Shown here piece by piece: positions 33,219 through 46,215 of a stretch of DNA of 64,000 nt (positions within the stretch are counted from its first letter, which is position 1; each line of letters starts with the position of its first letter). Source of the stretch: Cinclus cinclus (lineage: Eukaryota; Chordata; Aves; Passeriformes; Cinclidae); assembly GCF_963662255.1 (NCBI RefSeq), contig NC_085046.1:54282570-54346569 (forward strand), read 5' to 3'. Both the position numbers and the translations under genes were made by a program. The notes under the pieces were generated by a model, which was not told the origin of the DNA, did no database searches, and saw nothing but the letters and a program-made list of their open reading frames with translations.

Positions 33219-35363
33219 TGTTTCTCTGACACAGTCTCAGAGTGTGGCTTTCTCGGCATTCTCCTGTTGCCTTTTCCCTCTGCCCTCAAATGCCAATGTG
33301 GGCGGCAACTGGGAGGGGAGGGGATAGGAACATTGTAGCCACAGGGGCCCAGAGGAGCCCTGGCAGGGGCCTGTGCCCAGTGCTACAGGAAGACAAGAAG
33401 CAGCCCCCAGGCAGGCCAAGCTTGGGACCCAGCCTGGGAGTCTGGAAAGCTTCCTGCTCTCAACTGCAGGGCAGGACAGGCCATCTTCATGGGGCATGAG
33501 CTGCAGGCAGCAAGCGAGCTAAAAGGGACAGAAGGAGCCCTCAGCTGGGGTCACAGTCAGTGCTGCAGAGGAAAGCAAAACTTCTCGGGATCCAGAGCCA
33601 ATGTGGCCTGAGGGAAAGTTCCTTCTTGACCCCAGGGCTACTGATTGGCCGTGTTGAAAAGGGGCTCTGGAATGAAGGCAGCCAGTGGAAACACCGGTCG
33701 CCTTGGAGAACCACATGCCATCCTGCCTGTTCAGCAGAGTCAGCTGCACAGGACAACCCAGGGTCTGCCAGGCCAAGTGCCAGTGGCACAATAGGTAGAG
33801 TCTGCAAGGATGCTCCAGGAAGTCCCTGATGCAAAGAGATGGAGAGATGCTTCGTTGGTGTGGCTAGCTTTTAGCTGTCAGAATAAACCAAAACTCTTGT
33901 AGGGATCTTCAGAAGATCCCGCCCTTCAAAATGACAATGGCCTGCACCGAGAGAGGGGCCAGCTTCCAGTTTGATGCCGCCCTGAGCACTGAAGGGGATG
34001 AGTGGAGGGAAAGAGCCAAGAGGAAGGATGGATTTGAACAAATCCACAGGATTCCTGCCAAGCCATTGAAGCCTAAGTGCAGATGTATCCTTGGCCAAGG
34101 AAATGAGTGATTTGAGATGGCAACAAGTCAGATGTGTACAGGCGAGAAACGCAAGCCCTCTATTTAAGGAGGGTTCCGAACAATCAAGAGAGCTTTTGTC
34201 ACGTGGATCACCGAGGGTTGTGTGTCTGTCTCCAGCCAGGACCGCGGTTACCGTTCTACTCAACGACAGCAGAGATTTTCTCCCCGTTTTGGACCGTTTT
34301 TGGTTTGCCCAAAAGGGTGCTTGATGCTTCTTTTTCAGTTCTCTCTCCATCGTCAACTTGATGTTTCAATGGGATGAGGAGAGCAACAGCGGGTTGCAAG
34401 GGTCACTGAGCTAAGGACCACACCATCGTGCCCGTCAACAGCGATCCAATGGGGCTGTGGAGAAGAAAAGAAATGGGAATTGAAAAGCAACCTGGCAAGA
34501 AGTTGATGCGGAGACTGGCAGGAGATGTCAGCATGTGCTCGCCTGTCCGAGTGGCGCAGGCGAGCAGCACTGAGAATAGAGAAGAAGGGCTGTCATGTCA
34601 CGGGATTTAAAGCAGCCAAGCCACGTGCCGGATGTACACAGAAGCCTCCCGTGCCAAAAGTGGGAAACTAGCAGGTAATGTGCTTCTAGAGGAGAAATGC
34701 TGGGACTGAGGTGGCCAAATGATTATAAAATCTGAGGCAAGAAAGAGGGAATGATGGCATGGCCCACGTACCCCATGTTTTCTCCTGAGGCCGTGGACTT
34801 GCAGGGGCTAAAGGCCCGCTCTGGCAGATTTGGAAGGCAGTCAAGGCAGCCAGGCGAGAGCAGTGACATCAGCGTGACATCAGCGGCCCACAAACCGCAT
34901 GGGTGGCAACCTCAGTGAGCAAAGCATTGTGACCTCACATCCCTCACTGCTTATGTTTGGGCACAGACAGAGCTGGGCTCAGACCGGCTCGCGCCTGCAC
35001 TCCTGGCAAGCGTGCCTGCGAGGACTGGAAGCCCGCGAGGTCCTTGGGAGCTGCTGTGGGCAAGTCTGGGTTGTGATTCCCACGCCTTTGCCTGTTTCCT
35101 TAGCCATACGTGGTTGAGGAAGCCAAGCAGTGTGAGCGGTGCTTGCGGCGGCACAGGTGAGCGGTGCAGGAAAGGACTACGGGGTGGCCGTGGGCTGGGC
35201 GATGGTGTCTGGGGAGCTGTGAGTGTGTGGTGTCCTTCTTGAGGGGCCTGGGCGCTCCTTTGAGCCGCCCATCTCCCTGGGACAGCAAGTGACCTGTTTT
35301 GCAGCGTGTCACACCAGCAGGAGGGAGCAGCTGCTGTGCCCAGCTCTGCTGCAAGCCACAAGC
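33219..35363. other. Spacer and 5' flank of copy 11
   Basis: A 2145-bp spacer with CGGCATTCTCC near 33254 (shared with copies 12 and 18), GAGTGATTTGAG, and GCCGGATGTACAC. The candidate leader intron is at 35157-35304. Confidence 0.65.
34724..34937 (+). promoter_or_regulatory. Candidate promoter region of copy 11
   Basis: TATAAAA at 34724-34730 is followed by the CRE-like cluster. Confidence 0.42.
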
Positions 35364-36434
35364 ATGGCCACGGAGACAGACTGGAACTGCCCCATCTGCC
35401 GTGACGGTCCCGGTGAAAAGGCTTCTGTAACACCGTGCGTCCACCAGTTCTGCCTGGGCTGCATTGTGCGCTGGGTCAAGACCAAGCCATTGTGCCCCCT
35501 GTGCAGGCAGCCTATCAAGAGCATCGTTTACTCTGTTCGGTCGGAGGAAGACTTTCTGGAGATAGCTCTCCCAAGCTCCTCAGACTCATGGGCTGCTGGT
35601 CACCAGGATGAGCAGGGGGCTGCGGAGCGCATGCCCAGCACCTATGTAGCTGGCTTCCCAGCTGAGCTCTGGGCTGGCATTTTCCAGGACTGCTCAGAAA
35701 TCCTGGAGCCCCTGCTGCCCTGGCTGAACCAGGAGCTTTCGCAGCTGCTCAGGACCCACTGGTGGGAGGTGGCTCTGGCACAGAGTGTGGTCGTAGCCAA
35801 TTTGTGCTACTATGGGCTGAGGCAGGAGGCCTTGGTCCAGGAGCTGCAAGGCCTGCTGCAGGAGCAGACGGTGGCATTTGTGCGCCGGCTCATTGACACT
35901 GCTGCTGACAGGTGCAGTGATGAGATCCTGCGGCGGATGAACCTCCTGAACTCCCATGCTCAGGAGGAAGAGGAGCAGGAGCAGGAGGAAGAGGAGGAGG
36001 GTCCCAAAGGCATCACTGCCTCCCTCCAGGGGACTCTCACCCCCATGGTGGCCTCCTCCCACAGCCCTATGGTCTCCAATGTGGAAGCAGACACTGGAAC
36101 ATTGGAAGCCACGCTGCGTGAGGGGCCCAGCCGCTCTCCATCCATGCCCGTCCATGCAGAGCGGGAGCAGCCCCAGGACGAGCCTGGCGAGGCAGCAGCA
36201 GCAGCAGCAGCAGCAGCAGCCGCAGCAGCAGCAGCAGCAGCAGGAGAAGGCCCCTCTGCCCAAGGCTGCAGCCGCAGCCGTCGTGCTCCTGGCCGGGACA
36301 CGGACAGCGTGCCCAAGGAGCGCCGGCGCCCCACAAAGAGGAAGGCCTCTAGACCTCAGGACTCTCCCCAGCCCCCAAAAAGGCCGTCCCGCCAGCGCAA
36401 GCCCAAGCCAAGGCCCCTTGATTGTAGGAAGTAG
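35364..36434 (+). CDS. TOPORS-like RING-finger protein, copy 11 (356 aa)
   Basis: The protein matches copy 10, including the GCC-interrupted run of 17 alanines (36192-36242). Copies 10 and 11 are adjacent, so this looks like a very recent single-unit duplication or conversion. Confidence 0.87.
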   Translation: MATETDWNCPICRDGPGEKASVTPCVHQFCLGCIVRWVKTKPLCPLCRQPIKSIVYSVRSEEDFLEIALPSSSDSWAAGHQDEQGAAERMPSTYVAGFPAELWAGIFQDCSEILEPLLPWLNQELSQLLRTHWWEVALAQSVVVANLCYYGLRQEALVQELQGLLQEQTVAFVRRLIDTAADRCSDEILRRMNLLNSHAQEEEEQEQEEEEEGPKGITASLQGTLTPMVASSHSPMVSNVEADTGTLEATLREGPSRSPSMPVHAEREQPQDEPGEAAAAAAAAAAAAAAAAAGEGPSAQGCSRSRRAPGRDTDSVPKERRRPTKRKASRPQDSPQPPKRPSRQRKPKPRPLDCRK

Positions 36435-36544
36435 GAGTAGATGTAGGAGTAAAGAATCAATGTTAGGAGTTGGAAATTGTTTTTAGAAGTAGGAAATAAA
36501 TGGTAGAGTTAGGAAATCAATTGTAGAAGTAGGAAATAAATTGT
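36426..36544 (+). terminator. 3' minisatellite with poly(A) signals, copy 11
   Basis: AATAAA lies at 36495-36500 and 36535-36540, and the G-run block is at 36626-36649. Confidence 0.73.
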
Positions 36545-38689
36545 TGTTTCTCTGACACAGTCTCAGAGTGTGGCTTTCTCGGCATTCTCCTGTTGCCTTT
36601 TCCCTCTGCCCTCAAATGCCAATGTGGGCGGCAACTGGGAGGGGAGGGGATAGGAACATTGTAGCCACAGGGGCCCAGAGGAGCCCTGGCAGGGGCCTGT
36701 GCCCAGTGCTACAGGAAGACAAGAAGCAGCCCCCAGGCAGGCCAAGCTTGGGACCCAGCCTGGGAGTCTGGAAAGCTTCCTGCTCTCAACTGCAGGGCAG
36801 GACAGGCCATCTTCATGGGGCATGAGCTGCAGGCAGCAAGCGAGCTAAAAGGGACAGAAGGAGCCCTCAGCTGGGGTCACAGTCAGTGCTGCAGAGGAAA
36901 GCAAAACTTCTCGGGATCCAGAGCCAATGTGGCCTGAGGGAAAGTTCCTTCTTGACCCCAGGGCTACTGATTGGCCGTGTTGAAAAGGGGCTCTGGAATG
37001 AAGGCAGCCAGTGGAAACACCGGTCGCCTTGGAGAACCACATGCCATCCTGCCTGTTCAGCAGAGTCAGCTGCACAGGACAACCCAGGGTCTGCCCGGCC
37101 AAGTGCCAGTGGCACAATAGGTAGAGTCTGCAAGGATGCTCCAGGAAGTCCCTGATGCAAAGAGATGGAGACATGCTTCGTTGGTGTGGCTAGCTTTTAG
37201 CTGTCAGAATAAACCAAAACTCTTGTAGGGATCTTCAGAAGATCCCGCCCTTCAAAATGACAATGGCCTGCACCGAGAGAGGGGCCAGCTTCCAGTTTGA
37301 TGCCGCCCTGAGCACTGAAGGGGATGAGTGGAGGGAAAGAGCCAAGAGGAAGGATGGATTTGAACAAATCCACAGGATTCCTGCCAAGCCATTGAAGCCT
37401 TAGTGCAGATGTATCATTGGCCAAGGAAATGAGTGACTTGAGATGGCAACAAGTCAGATGTGTACAGGCGAGAAACGCAAGGCCTCTATTTAAGGAGGGT
37501 TCCGAACAATCAAGAGAGCTTTTGTCACGTGGATCACCGAGGGTTGTGTGTCTGTCTCCAGCCAGGACCGCGGTTACCGTTCTACTCAACGACAGCAGAG
37601 ATTTTCTCCCCGTTTTGGACCGTTTTTGGTTTGCCCAAAAGGGTGCTTGATGCTTCTTTTTCAGTTCTCTCTCCATCGTCAACTTGATGTTTCAATGGGA
37701 TGAGGAGAGCAACAGCGGGTTGCAAGGGTCACTGAGCTAAGGACCACACCATCGTGCCCGTCAACAGCGATCCAATGGGGCTGTGGAGAAGAAAAGAAAT
37801 GGGAATTGAAAAGCAACCTGGCAAGAAGTTGATGCGGAGACTGGCAGGAGATGTCAGCATGTGCTCGCCTGTCCGAGTGGCGCAGGCGAGCAGCACTGAG
37901 AATAGAGAAGAAGGGCTGTCATGTCACGGGATTTAAAGCAGCCAAGCCACGTGCCGGATGTACACAGAAGCCTCCCGTGCCAAAAGTGGGAAACTAGCAG
38001 GTAATGTGCTTCTAGAGGAGAAATGCTGGGACTGAGGTGGCCAAATGATTATAAAATCTGAGGCAAGAAAGAGGGAATGATGGCATGGCCCACGTACCCC
38101 ATGTTTTCTCCTGAGGCCGTGGACTTGCAGGGGCTAAAGGCCCGCTCTGGCAGATTTGGAAGGCAGTCAAGGCAGCCAGGCGAGAGCAGTGACATCAGCG
38201 TGACATCAGCGGCCCACAAACCGCATGGGTGGCAACCTCAGTGAGCAAAGCATTGTGACCTCACATCCCTCACTGCTTATGTTTGGGCACAGACAGAGCT
38301 GGGCTCAGACCGGCTCGCGCCTGCACTCCTGGCAAGCGTGCCTGCGAGGACTGGAAGCCCGCGAGGTCCTTGGGAGCTGCTGTGGGCAAGTCTGGGTTGT
38401 GATTCCCACGCCTTTGCCTGTTTCCTTAGCCATACGTGGTTGAGGAAGCCAAGCAGTGTGAGCGGTGCTTGCGGCGGCACAGGTGAGCGGTGCAGGAAAG
38501 GACTACGGGGTGGCCGTGGGCTGGGCGATGGTGTCTGGGGAGCTGTGAGTGTGTGGTGTCCTTCTTGAGGGGCCTGGGCGCTCCTTTGAGCCGCCCATCT
38601 CCCTGGGACAGCAAGTGACCTGTTTTGCAGCGTGTCACACCAGCAGGAGGGAGCAGCTGCTGTGCCCAGCTCTGCTGCAAGCCACAAGC
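36545..38689. other. Spacer and 5' flank of copy 12
   Basis: A 2145-bp spacer. CGGCATTCTCC, GCCCGGCC near 37094, GGAGACATGC near 37167, AGCCTTAGTG at 37396 and ATCATTGG near 37413 are all shared with copy 18. The candidate leader intron is at 38483-38630. Confidence 0.65.
38050..38263 (+). promoter_or_regulatory. Candidate promoter region of copy 12
   Basis: TATAAAA at 38050-38056 is followed by the CRE-like cluster. Confidence 0.42.
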
Positions 38690-39522
38690 ATGGCCACGGA
38701 GACAGACTGGAACTGCCCCATCTGCCGTGACGGTCCCGGTGAAAAGGCTTCTGTAACACCGTGCGTCCACCAGTTCTGCCTGGGCTGCATTGTGCGCTGG
38801 GTCAAGACCAAGCCATTGTGCCCCCTGTGCAGGCAGCCTATCAAGAGCATCGTTTACTCTGTTCGGTCGGAGGAAGACTTTCTGGAGATAGCTCTCCCAA
38901 GCTCCTCAGACTCATGGGCTGCTGGTCACCAGGATGAGCAGGGGGCTGCGGAGCGCATGCCCAGCACCTATGTAGCTGGCTTCCCAGCTGAGCTCTGGGC
39001 TGGCATTTTCCAGGACTGCTCAGAAATCCTGGAGCCCCTGCTGCCCTGGCTGAACCAGGAGCTTTCGCAGCTGCTCAGGACCCACTGGTGGGAGGTGGCT
39101 CTGGCACAGAGTGTGGTCGTAGCCAATTTGTGCTACTATGGGCTGAGGCAGGAGGCCTTGGTCCAGGAGCTGCAAGGCCTGCTGCAGGAGCAGACGGTGG
39201 CATTTGTGCGCCGGCTCATTGACACTGCTGCTGACAGGTGCAGTGATGAGATCCTGCGGCGGATGAACCTCCTGAACTCCCATGCTCAGGAGGAAGAGCA
39301 GCAGGAGCAGGAGCAGGAGGAAGAGGAGGAGGGTCCCAAAGGCATCACTGCCTCCCTCCAGGGGACTCTCACCCCCATGGTGGCCTCCTCCCACAGCCCT
39401 ATGGTCTCCAATGTGGAAGCAGACACTGGAACATTGGAAGCCACGCTGCGTGAGGGGCCCAGCCGCTCTCCATCCATGCCCGTCCATGCAGAGCGGGAGC
39501 AGCCCCAGGACGAGCCTGGCGA

Positions 39523-39573
<51 letters not shown>

Positions 39574-39760
39574 AAGCCCCTCTGCCCAAGGCTGCAGCCG
39601 CAGCCGTCGTGCTCCTGGCCGGGACACGGACAGCGTGCCCAAGGAGCGCCGGCGCCCCACAAAGAGGAAGGCCTCTAGACCTCAGGACTCTCCCCAGCCC
39701 CCAAAAAGGCCGTCCCGCCAGCGCAAGCCCAAGCCAAGGCCCCTTGATTGTAGGAAGTAG
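38690..39760 (+). CDS. TOPORS-like RING-finger protein, copy 12 (356 aa)
   Basis: It has Glu204Gln in the acidic tract, shared only with copy 18, and a private Gly-to-Ser change just after the alanine run (GESPS for GEGPS). The run has 15 alanines (39524-39568). Confidence 0.87.
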
Positions 39761-39870
39761 GAGTAGATGTAGGAGTAAAGAATCAATGTTAGGAGTTGGA
39801 AATTGTTTTTAGAAGTAGGAAATAAATGGTAGAGTTAGGAAATCAATTGTAGAAGTAGGAAATAAATTGT
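39752..39870 (+). terminator. 3' minisatellite with poly(A) signals, copy 12
   Basis: AATAAA lies at 39821-39826 and 39861-39866, and the G-run block is at 39952-39975. Confidence 0.73.
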
Positions 39871-42015
39871 TGTTTCTCTGACACAGTCTCAGAGTGTGGC
39901 TTTCTCGGCCTTCTCCTGTTGCCTTTTCCCTCTGCCCTCAAATGCCAATGTGGGCGGCAACTGGGAGGGGAGGGGATAGGAACATTGTAGCCACAGGGGC
40001 CCAGAGGAGCCCTGGCAGGGGCCTGTGCCCAGTGCTACAGGAAGACAAGAAGCAGCCCCCAGGCAGGCCAAGCTTGGGACCCAGCCTGGGAGTCTGGAAA
40101 GCTTCCTGCTCTCAACTGCAGGGCAGGACAGGCCATCTTCATGGGGCATGAGCTGCAGGCAGCAAGCGAGCTAAAAGGGACAGAAGGAGCCCTCAGCTGG
40201 GGTCACAGTCAGTGCTGCAGAGGAAAGCAAAACTTCTCGGGATCCAGAGCCAATGTGGCCTGAGGGAAAGTTCCTTCTTGACCCCAGGGCTACTGATTGG
40301 CCGTGTTGAAAAGGGGCTCTGGAATGAAGGCAGCCAGTGGAAACACCGGTCGCCTTGGAGAACCACATGCCATCCTGCCTGATCAGCAGAGTCAGCTGCA
40401 CAGGACAACCCAGGGTCTGCCAGGCCAAGTGCCAGTGGCACAATAGGTAGAGTCTGCAAGGATGCTCCAGGAAGTCCCTGATGCAAAGAGATGGAGAGAT
40501 GCTTCGTTGGTGTGGCTAGCTTTTAGCTGTCAGAATAAACCAAAACTCTTGTAGGGATCTTCAGAAGATCCCGCCCTTCAAAATGACAATGGCCTGCACC
40601 GAGAGAGGGGCCAGCTTCCAGTTTGATGCCGCCCTGAGCACTGAAGGGGATGAGTGGAGGGAAAGAGCCAAGAGGAAGGATGGATTTGAACAAATCCACA
40701 GGATTCCTGCCAAGCCATTGAAGCCTAAGTGCAGATGTATCCTTGGCCAAGGAAATGAGTGACTTGAGATGGCGACAAGTCAGATGTGTACAGGCGAGAA
40801 ACGCAAGGCCTCTATTTAAGGAGGGTTCCGAACAATCAAGAGAGCTTTTGTCACGTGGATCACCGAGGGTTGTGTGTCTGTCTCCAGCCAGGACCGCGGT
40901 TACCGTTCTACTCAACGACAGCAGAGATTTTCTCCCCGTTTTGGACCGTTTTTGGTTTGCCCAAAAGGGTGCTTGATGCTTCTTTTTCAGTTCTCTCTCC
41001 ATCGTCAACTTGATGTTTCAATGGGATGAGGAGAGCAACAGCGGGTTGCAAGGGTCACTGAGCTAAGGACCACACCATCGTGCCCGTCAACAGCGATCCA
41101 ATGGGGCTGTGGAGAAGAAAAGAAATGGGAATTGAAAAGCAACCTGGCAAGAAGTTGATGCGGAGACTGGCAGGAGATGTCAGCATGTGCTCGCCTGTCC
41201 GAGTGGCGCAGGCGAGCAGCACTGAGAATAGAGAAGAAGGGCTGTCATGTCACGGGATTTAAAGCAGCCAAGCCACGTGCCTGATGTACACAGAAGCCTC
41301 CCATGGCAAAAGTGGGAAACTAGCAGGTAATGTGCTTCTAGAGGAGAAATGCTGGGACTGAGGTGGCCAAATGATTATAAAATCTGAGGCAAGAAATAGG
41401 GAATGATGGCATGGCCCACGTACCCCATGTTTTCTCCAGAGGCCGTGTACTTGCAGGGGCTAAAGGCCCGCTCTGGCAGATTTGGAAGGCAGTCAAGGCA
41501 GCCAGGCGAGAGCAGTGACATCAGCGTGACATCAGCGGCCCACAAACCGCATGGGTGGCAACCTCAGTGAGCAAAGCATTGTGACCTCACATCCCTCACT
41601 GCTTATGTTTGGGCACAGACAGAGCTGGGCTCAGACCGGCTCGCGCCTGCACTCCTGGCAAGCGTGCCTGCGAGGACTGGAAGCCCGCGAGGTCCTTGGG
41701 AGCTGCTGTGGGCAAGTCTGGGTTGTGATTCCCACGCCTTTGCCTGTTTCCTTAGCCATACGTGGTTGAGGAAGCCAAGCAGTGTGAGCGGTGCTTGCGG
41801 CGGCACAGGTGAGCGGTGCAGGAAAGGACTACGGGGTGGCCGTGGGCTGGGCGATGGTGTCTGGGGAGCTGTGAGTGTGTGGTGTCCTTCTTGAGGGGCC
41901 TGGGCGCTCCTTTGAGCCGCCCATCTCCCTGGGACAGCAAGTGACCTGTTTTGCAGCGTGTCACACCAGCAGGAGGGAGCAGCTGCTGTGCCCAGCTCTG
42001 CTGCAAGCCACAAGC
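39871..42015. other. Spacer and 5' flank of copy 13
   Basis: A 2145-bp spacer. It has CCTGATCAGCAG near 40378, CCCATGGCAAAAG near 41301 (shared with copy 17), and AAGAAATAGGG and TCCAGAGGCC near 41392-41444 (both shared with copy 19). The candidate leader intron is at 41809-41956. Confidence 0.65.
41376..41589 (+). promoter_or_regulatory. Candidate promoter region of copy 13
   Basis: TATAAAA at 41376-41382 is followed by the CRE-like cluster. Two nearby substitutions (AAATAGG and CCAGAGG) distinguish it from most copies. Confidence 0.42.
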
Positions 42016-42848
42016 ATGGCCACGGAGACAGACTGGAACTGCCCCATCTGCCGTGACGGTCCCGGTGAAAAGGCTTCTGTAACACCGTGCGTCCACCAGT
42101 TCTGCCTGGGCTGCATTGTGCGCTGGGTCAAGACCAAGCCATTGTGCCCCCTGTGCAGGCAGCCTATCAAGAGCATCGTTTACTCTGTTCGGTCGGAGGA
42201 AGACTTTCTGGAGATAGCTCTCCCAAGCTCCTCAGACTCATGGGCTGCTGGTCACCAGGATGAGCAGGGGGCTGCGGAGCGCATGCCCAGCACCTATGTA
42301 GCTGGCTTCCCAGCTGAGCTCTGGGCTGGCATTTTCCAGGACTGCTCAGAAATCCTGGAGCCCCTGCTGCCCTGGCTGAACCAGGAGCTTTCGCAGCTGC
42401 TCAGGACCCACTGGTGGGAGGTGGCTCTGGCACAGAGTGTGGTCGTAGCCAATTTGTGCTACTATGGGCTGAGGCAGGAGGCCTTGGTCCAGGAGCTGCA
42501 AGGCCTGCTGCAGGAGCAGACGGTGGCATTTGTGCGCCGGCTCATTGACACTGCTGCTGACAGGTGCAGTGATGAGATCCTGCGGCGGATGAACCTCCTG
42601 AACTCCCATGCTCAGGAGGAAGAGGAGCAGGAGCAGGAGCAGGAGGAAGAGGAGGAGGGTCCCAAAGGCATCACTGCCTCCCTCCAGGGGACTCTCACCC
42701 CCATGGTGGCCTCCTCCCACAGCCCTATGGTCTCCAATGTGGAAGCAGACACTGGAACATTGGAAGCCACGCTGCGTGAGGGGCCCAGCCGCTCTCCATC
42801 CATGCCCGTCCATGCAGAGCGGGAGCAGCCCCAGGACGAGCCTGGCGA

Positions 42849-42902
<54 letters not shown>

Positions 42903-43089
42903 AGGCCCCTCTGCCCAAGGCTGCAGCCGCAGCCGTCGTGCTCCTGGCCGGGACACGGACAGAGTGCCCAAGGAGCGCCGGCGCCCCACAAAGAGGAAGG
43001 CCTCTAGACCTCAGGACTCTCCCCAGCCCCCAAAAAGGCCGTCCCGCCAGCGCAAGCCCAAGCCAAGGCCCCTTGATTGTAGGAAGTAG
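42016..43089 (+). CDS. TOPORS-like RING-finger protein, copy 13 (357 aa)
   Basis: It has 16 uninterrupted alanine codons (42850-42897), Arg at 312 and the long Glu/Gln tract. It is nearest to copy 7, one alanine shorter, and marks the start of the second higher-order block. Confidence 0.87.
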
Positions 43090-43199
43090 GAGTAGATGTA
43101 GGAGTAAAGAATCAATGTTAGGAGTTGGAAATTGTTTTTAGAAGTAGGAAATAAATGGTAGAGTTAGGAAATCAATTGTAGAAGTAGGAAATAAATTGT
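43081..43199 (+). terminator. 3' minisatellite with poly(A) signals, copy 13
   Basis: AATAAA lies at 43150-43155 and 43190-43195, and the G-run block is at 43281-43304. Confidence 0.73.
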
Positions 43200-45340
43200 T
43201 GTTTCTCTGACACAGTCTCAGAGTGTGGCTTTCTCGGCCTTCTCCTGTTGCCTTTTCCCTCTGCCCTCAAATGCCAATGTGGGCGGCAACTGGGAGGGGA
43301 GGGGATAGGAACATTGTAGCCACAGGGGCCCAGAGGAGCCCTGGCAGGGGCCTGGGCCCAGTGCTACAGGAAGACAAGAAGCAGCCCCCAGGCCAAGCTT
43401 GGGACCCAGCCTGGGAGTCTGGAAAGCTTCCTGCTCTCAACTGCAGGGCAGGACAGGCCATTTTCATGGGGCATGAGCTGCAGGCAGCAAGCGAGCTAAA
43501 AGGGACAGAAGGAGCCCTCAGCTGGGGTCACAGTCAGTGCTGCAGAGGAAAGCAAAACTTCTCGGGATCCAGAGCCAATGTGGCCTGAGGGAAAGTTCCT
43601 TCTTGACCCCAGGGCTACTGATTGGCCGTGTTGAAAAGGGGCTCTGGAATGAAGGCAGCCAGTGGAAACACCGGTCGCCTTGGAGAACCACATGCCATCC
43701 TGCCTGATCAGCAGAGTCAGCTGCACAGGACAACCCAGGGTCTGCCCGGCCAAGTGCCAGTGGCACAATAGGTAGAGTCTGCAAGGATGCTCCAGGAAGT
43801 CCCTGATGCAAAGAGATGGAGAGATGCTTCGTTGGTGTGGCTAGCTTTTAGCTGTCAGAATAAACCAAAACTCTTGTAGGGATCTTCAGAAGATCCCGCC
43901 CTTCAAAATGACAATGGCCTGCACCGAGAGAGGGGCCAGCTTCCAGTTTGATGCCGCCCTGAGCACTGAAGGGGATGAGTGGAGGGAAAGAGCCAAGAGG
44001 AAGGATGGATTTGAACAAATCCACAGGATTCCTGCCAAGCCATTGAAGCCTAAGTGCAGATGTATCCTTGGCCAAGGAAATGAGTGACTTGAGATGGCAA
44101 CAAGTCAGATGTGTACAGGCGAGAAACGCAAGCCCTCTATTTAAGGAGGGTTCCGAACAATCAAGAGAGCTTTTGTCACGTGGATCACCGAGGGTTGTGT
44201 GTCTGTCTCCAGCCAGGACCGCGGTTACCGTTCTACTCAACGACAGCAGAGATTTTCTCCCCGTTTTGGACCGTTTTTGGTTTGCCCAAAAGGGTGCTTG
44301 ATGCTTCTTTTTCAGTTCTCTCTCCATCGTCAACTTGATGTTTCAATGGGATGAGGAGAGCAACAGCGGGTTGCAAGGGTCACTGAGCTAAGGACCACAC
44401 CATCGTGCCCGTCAACAGCGATCCAATGGGGCTGTGGAGAAGAAAAGAAATGGGAATTGAAAAGCAACCTGGCAAGAAGTTGATGCGGAGACTGGCAGGA
44501 GATGTCAGCATGTGCTCGCCTGTCCGAGTGGCGCAGGCGAGCAGCACTGAGAATAGAGAAGAAGGGCTGTCATGTCACGGGATTTAAAGCAGCCAAGCCA
44601 CGTGCCTGATGTTCACAGAAGCCTCCCGTGCCAAAAGTGGGAAACTAGCAGGTAATGTGCTTCTAGAGGAGAAATGCTGGGACTGAGGTGACCAAATGAT
44701 TATAAAATCCAAGGCAAGAAAGAGGGAATGATGGCATGGCCCACGTACCCCATGTTTTCTCCTGAGGCCGTGTACTTGCAGGGGCTAAAGGCCCGCTCTG
44801 GCAGATTTGGAAGGCAGTCAAGGCAGCCAGGCGAGAGCAGTGACATCAGCGTGACATCAGCGGCCCACAAACCGCATGGGTGGCAACCTCAGTGAGCAAA
44901 GCATTGTGACCTCACATCCCTCACTGCTTATGTTTGGGCACAGACAGAGCTGGGCTCAGACCGGCTCGCGCCTGGACTCCTGGCAAGCGTGCCTGCGAGG
45001 ACTGGAAGCCCGCGAGGTCCTTGGGAGCTGCTGTGGGCAAGTCTGGGTTGTGATTCCCACGCCTTTGCCTGTTTCCTTAGCCATACGTGGTTGAGGAAGC
45101 CAAGCAGTGTGAGCGGTGCTTGCGGCGGCACAGGTGAGCGGTGCAGGAAAGGACTACGGGGTGGCCGTGGGCTGGGCGATGGCGTCTGGGGAGCTGTGAG
45201 TGTGTGGTGTCCTTCTTGAGGGGCCTGGGCGCTCCTTTGAGCCGCCCATCTCCCTGGGACAGCAAGTGACCTGTTTTGCAGCGTGTCACACCAGCAGGAG
45301 GGAGCAGCTGCTGTGCCCAGCTCTGCTGCAAGCCACAAGC
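43200..45340. other. Spacer and 5' flank of copy 14
   Basis: A 2141-bp spacer, like that of copy 8 (GCCTGGGCCC at 43350, GTGACCAAATG, GATGGCGTCTGG near 45178). It differs by having CCTGATCAGCAG near 43703 and GCCCGGCC near 43744, so a short conversion tract lies near 43.7 kb. The candidate leader intron is at 45134-45281. Confidence 0.65.
44701..44914 (+). promoter_or_regulatory. Candidate promoter region of copy 14
   Basis: TATAAAA at 44701-44707 is followed by the CRE-like cluster, with the same upstream G-to-A change as copy 8. Confidence 0.42.
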
Positions 45341-46167
45341 ATGGCCACGGAGACAGACTGGAACTGCCCCATCTGCCGTGACGGTCCCGGTGAAAAGGCT
45401 TCTGTAACACCGTGCGTCCACCAGTTCTGCCTGGGCTGCATTGTGCGCTGGGTCAAGACCAAGCCATTGTGCCCCCTGTGCAGGCAGCCTATCAAGAGCA
45501 TCGTTTACTCTGTTCGGTCGGAGGAAGACTTTCTGGAGATAGCTCTCCCAAGCTCCTCAGACTCATGGGCTGCTGGTCACCAGGATGAGCAGGGGGCTGC
45601 GGAGCGCATGCCCAGCACCTATGTAGCTGGCTTCCCAGCTGAGCTCTGGGCTGGCATTTTCCAGGACTGCTCAGAAATCCTGGAGCCCCTGCTGCCCTGG
45701 CTGAACCAGGAGCTTTCGCAGCTGCTCAGGACCCACTGGTGGGAGGTGGCTCTGGCACAGAGTGTGGTCGTAGCCAATTTGTGCTACTATGGGCTGAGGC
45801 AGGAGGCCTTGGTCCAGGAGCTGCAAGGCCTGCTGCAGGAGCAGACGGTGGCATTTGTGCGCCGGCTCATTGACACTGCTGCTGACAGGTGCAGTGATGA
45901 GATCCTGCGGCGGATGAACCTCCTGAACTCCCATGCTCAGGAGGAAGAGGAGCAGGAGCAGGAGGAAGAGGAGGAGGGTCCCAAAGGCATCACTGCCTCC
46001 CTCCAGGGGACTCTCACCCCCATGGTGGCCTCCTCCCACAGCCCTATGGTCTCCAATGTGGAAGCAGACACTGGAACATTGGAAGCCACGCTGCGTGAGG
46101 GGCCCAGCCGCTCTCCATCCATGCCCGTCCATGCAGAGCGGGAGCAGCCCCAGGACGAGCCTGGCGA

Positions 46168-46215
<48 letters not shown>

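Larger units (their letters stand above)
21943..41874. repeat. Six-unit higher-order repeat, block A (copies 7-12)
   Basis: Private markers here recur about 19,905-19,929 bp later in block B. Examples are a GCCTGGGCCC variant at 23421 and 43350, TCTGTGACAC at 29901 and 49830, the AGCCTTAGTG variant at 37396 and 57301, Arg304His in copies 8 and 14, and Glu204Gln in copies 12 and 18. Successive unit lengths also match once alanine-run changes are allowed for. The left boundary is placed near copy 7 because the spacer before copy 7 does not resemble the one before copy 13, whereas coding copies 7 and 13 share Ser312Arg and the long Glu/Gln tract. Confidence 0.75.
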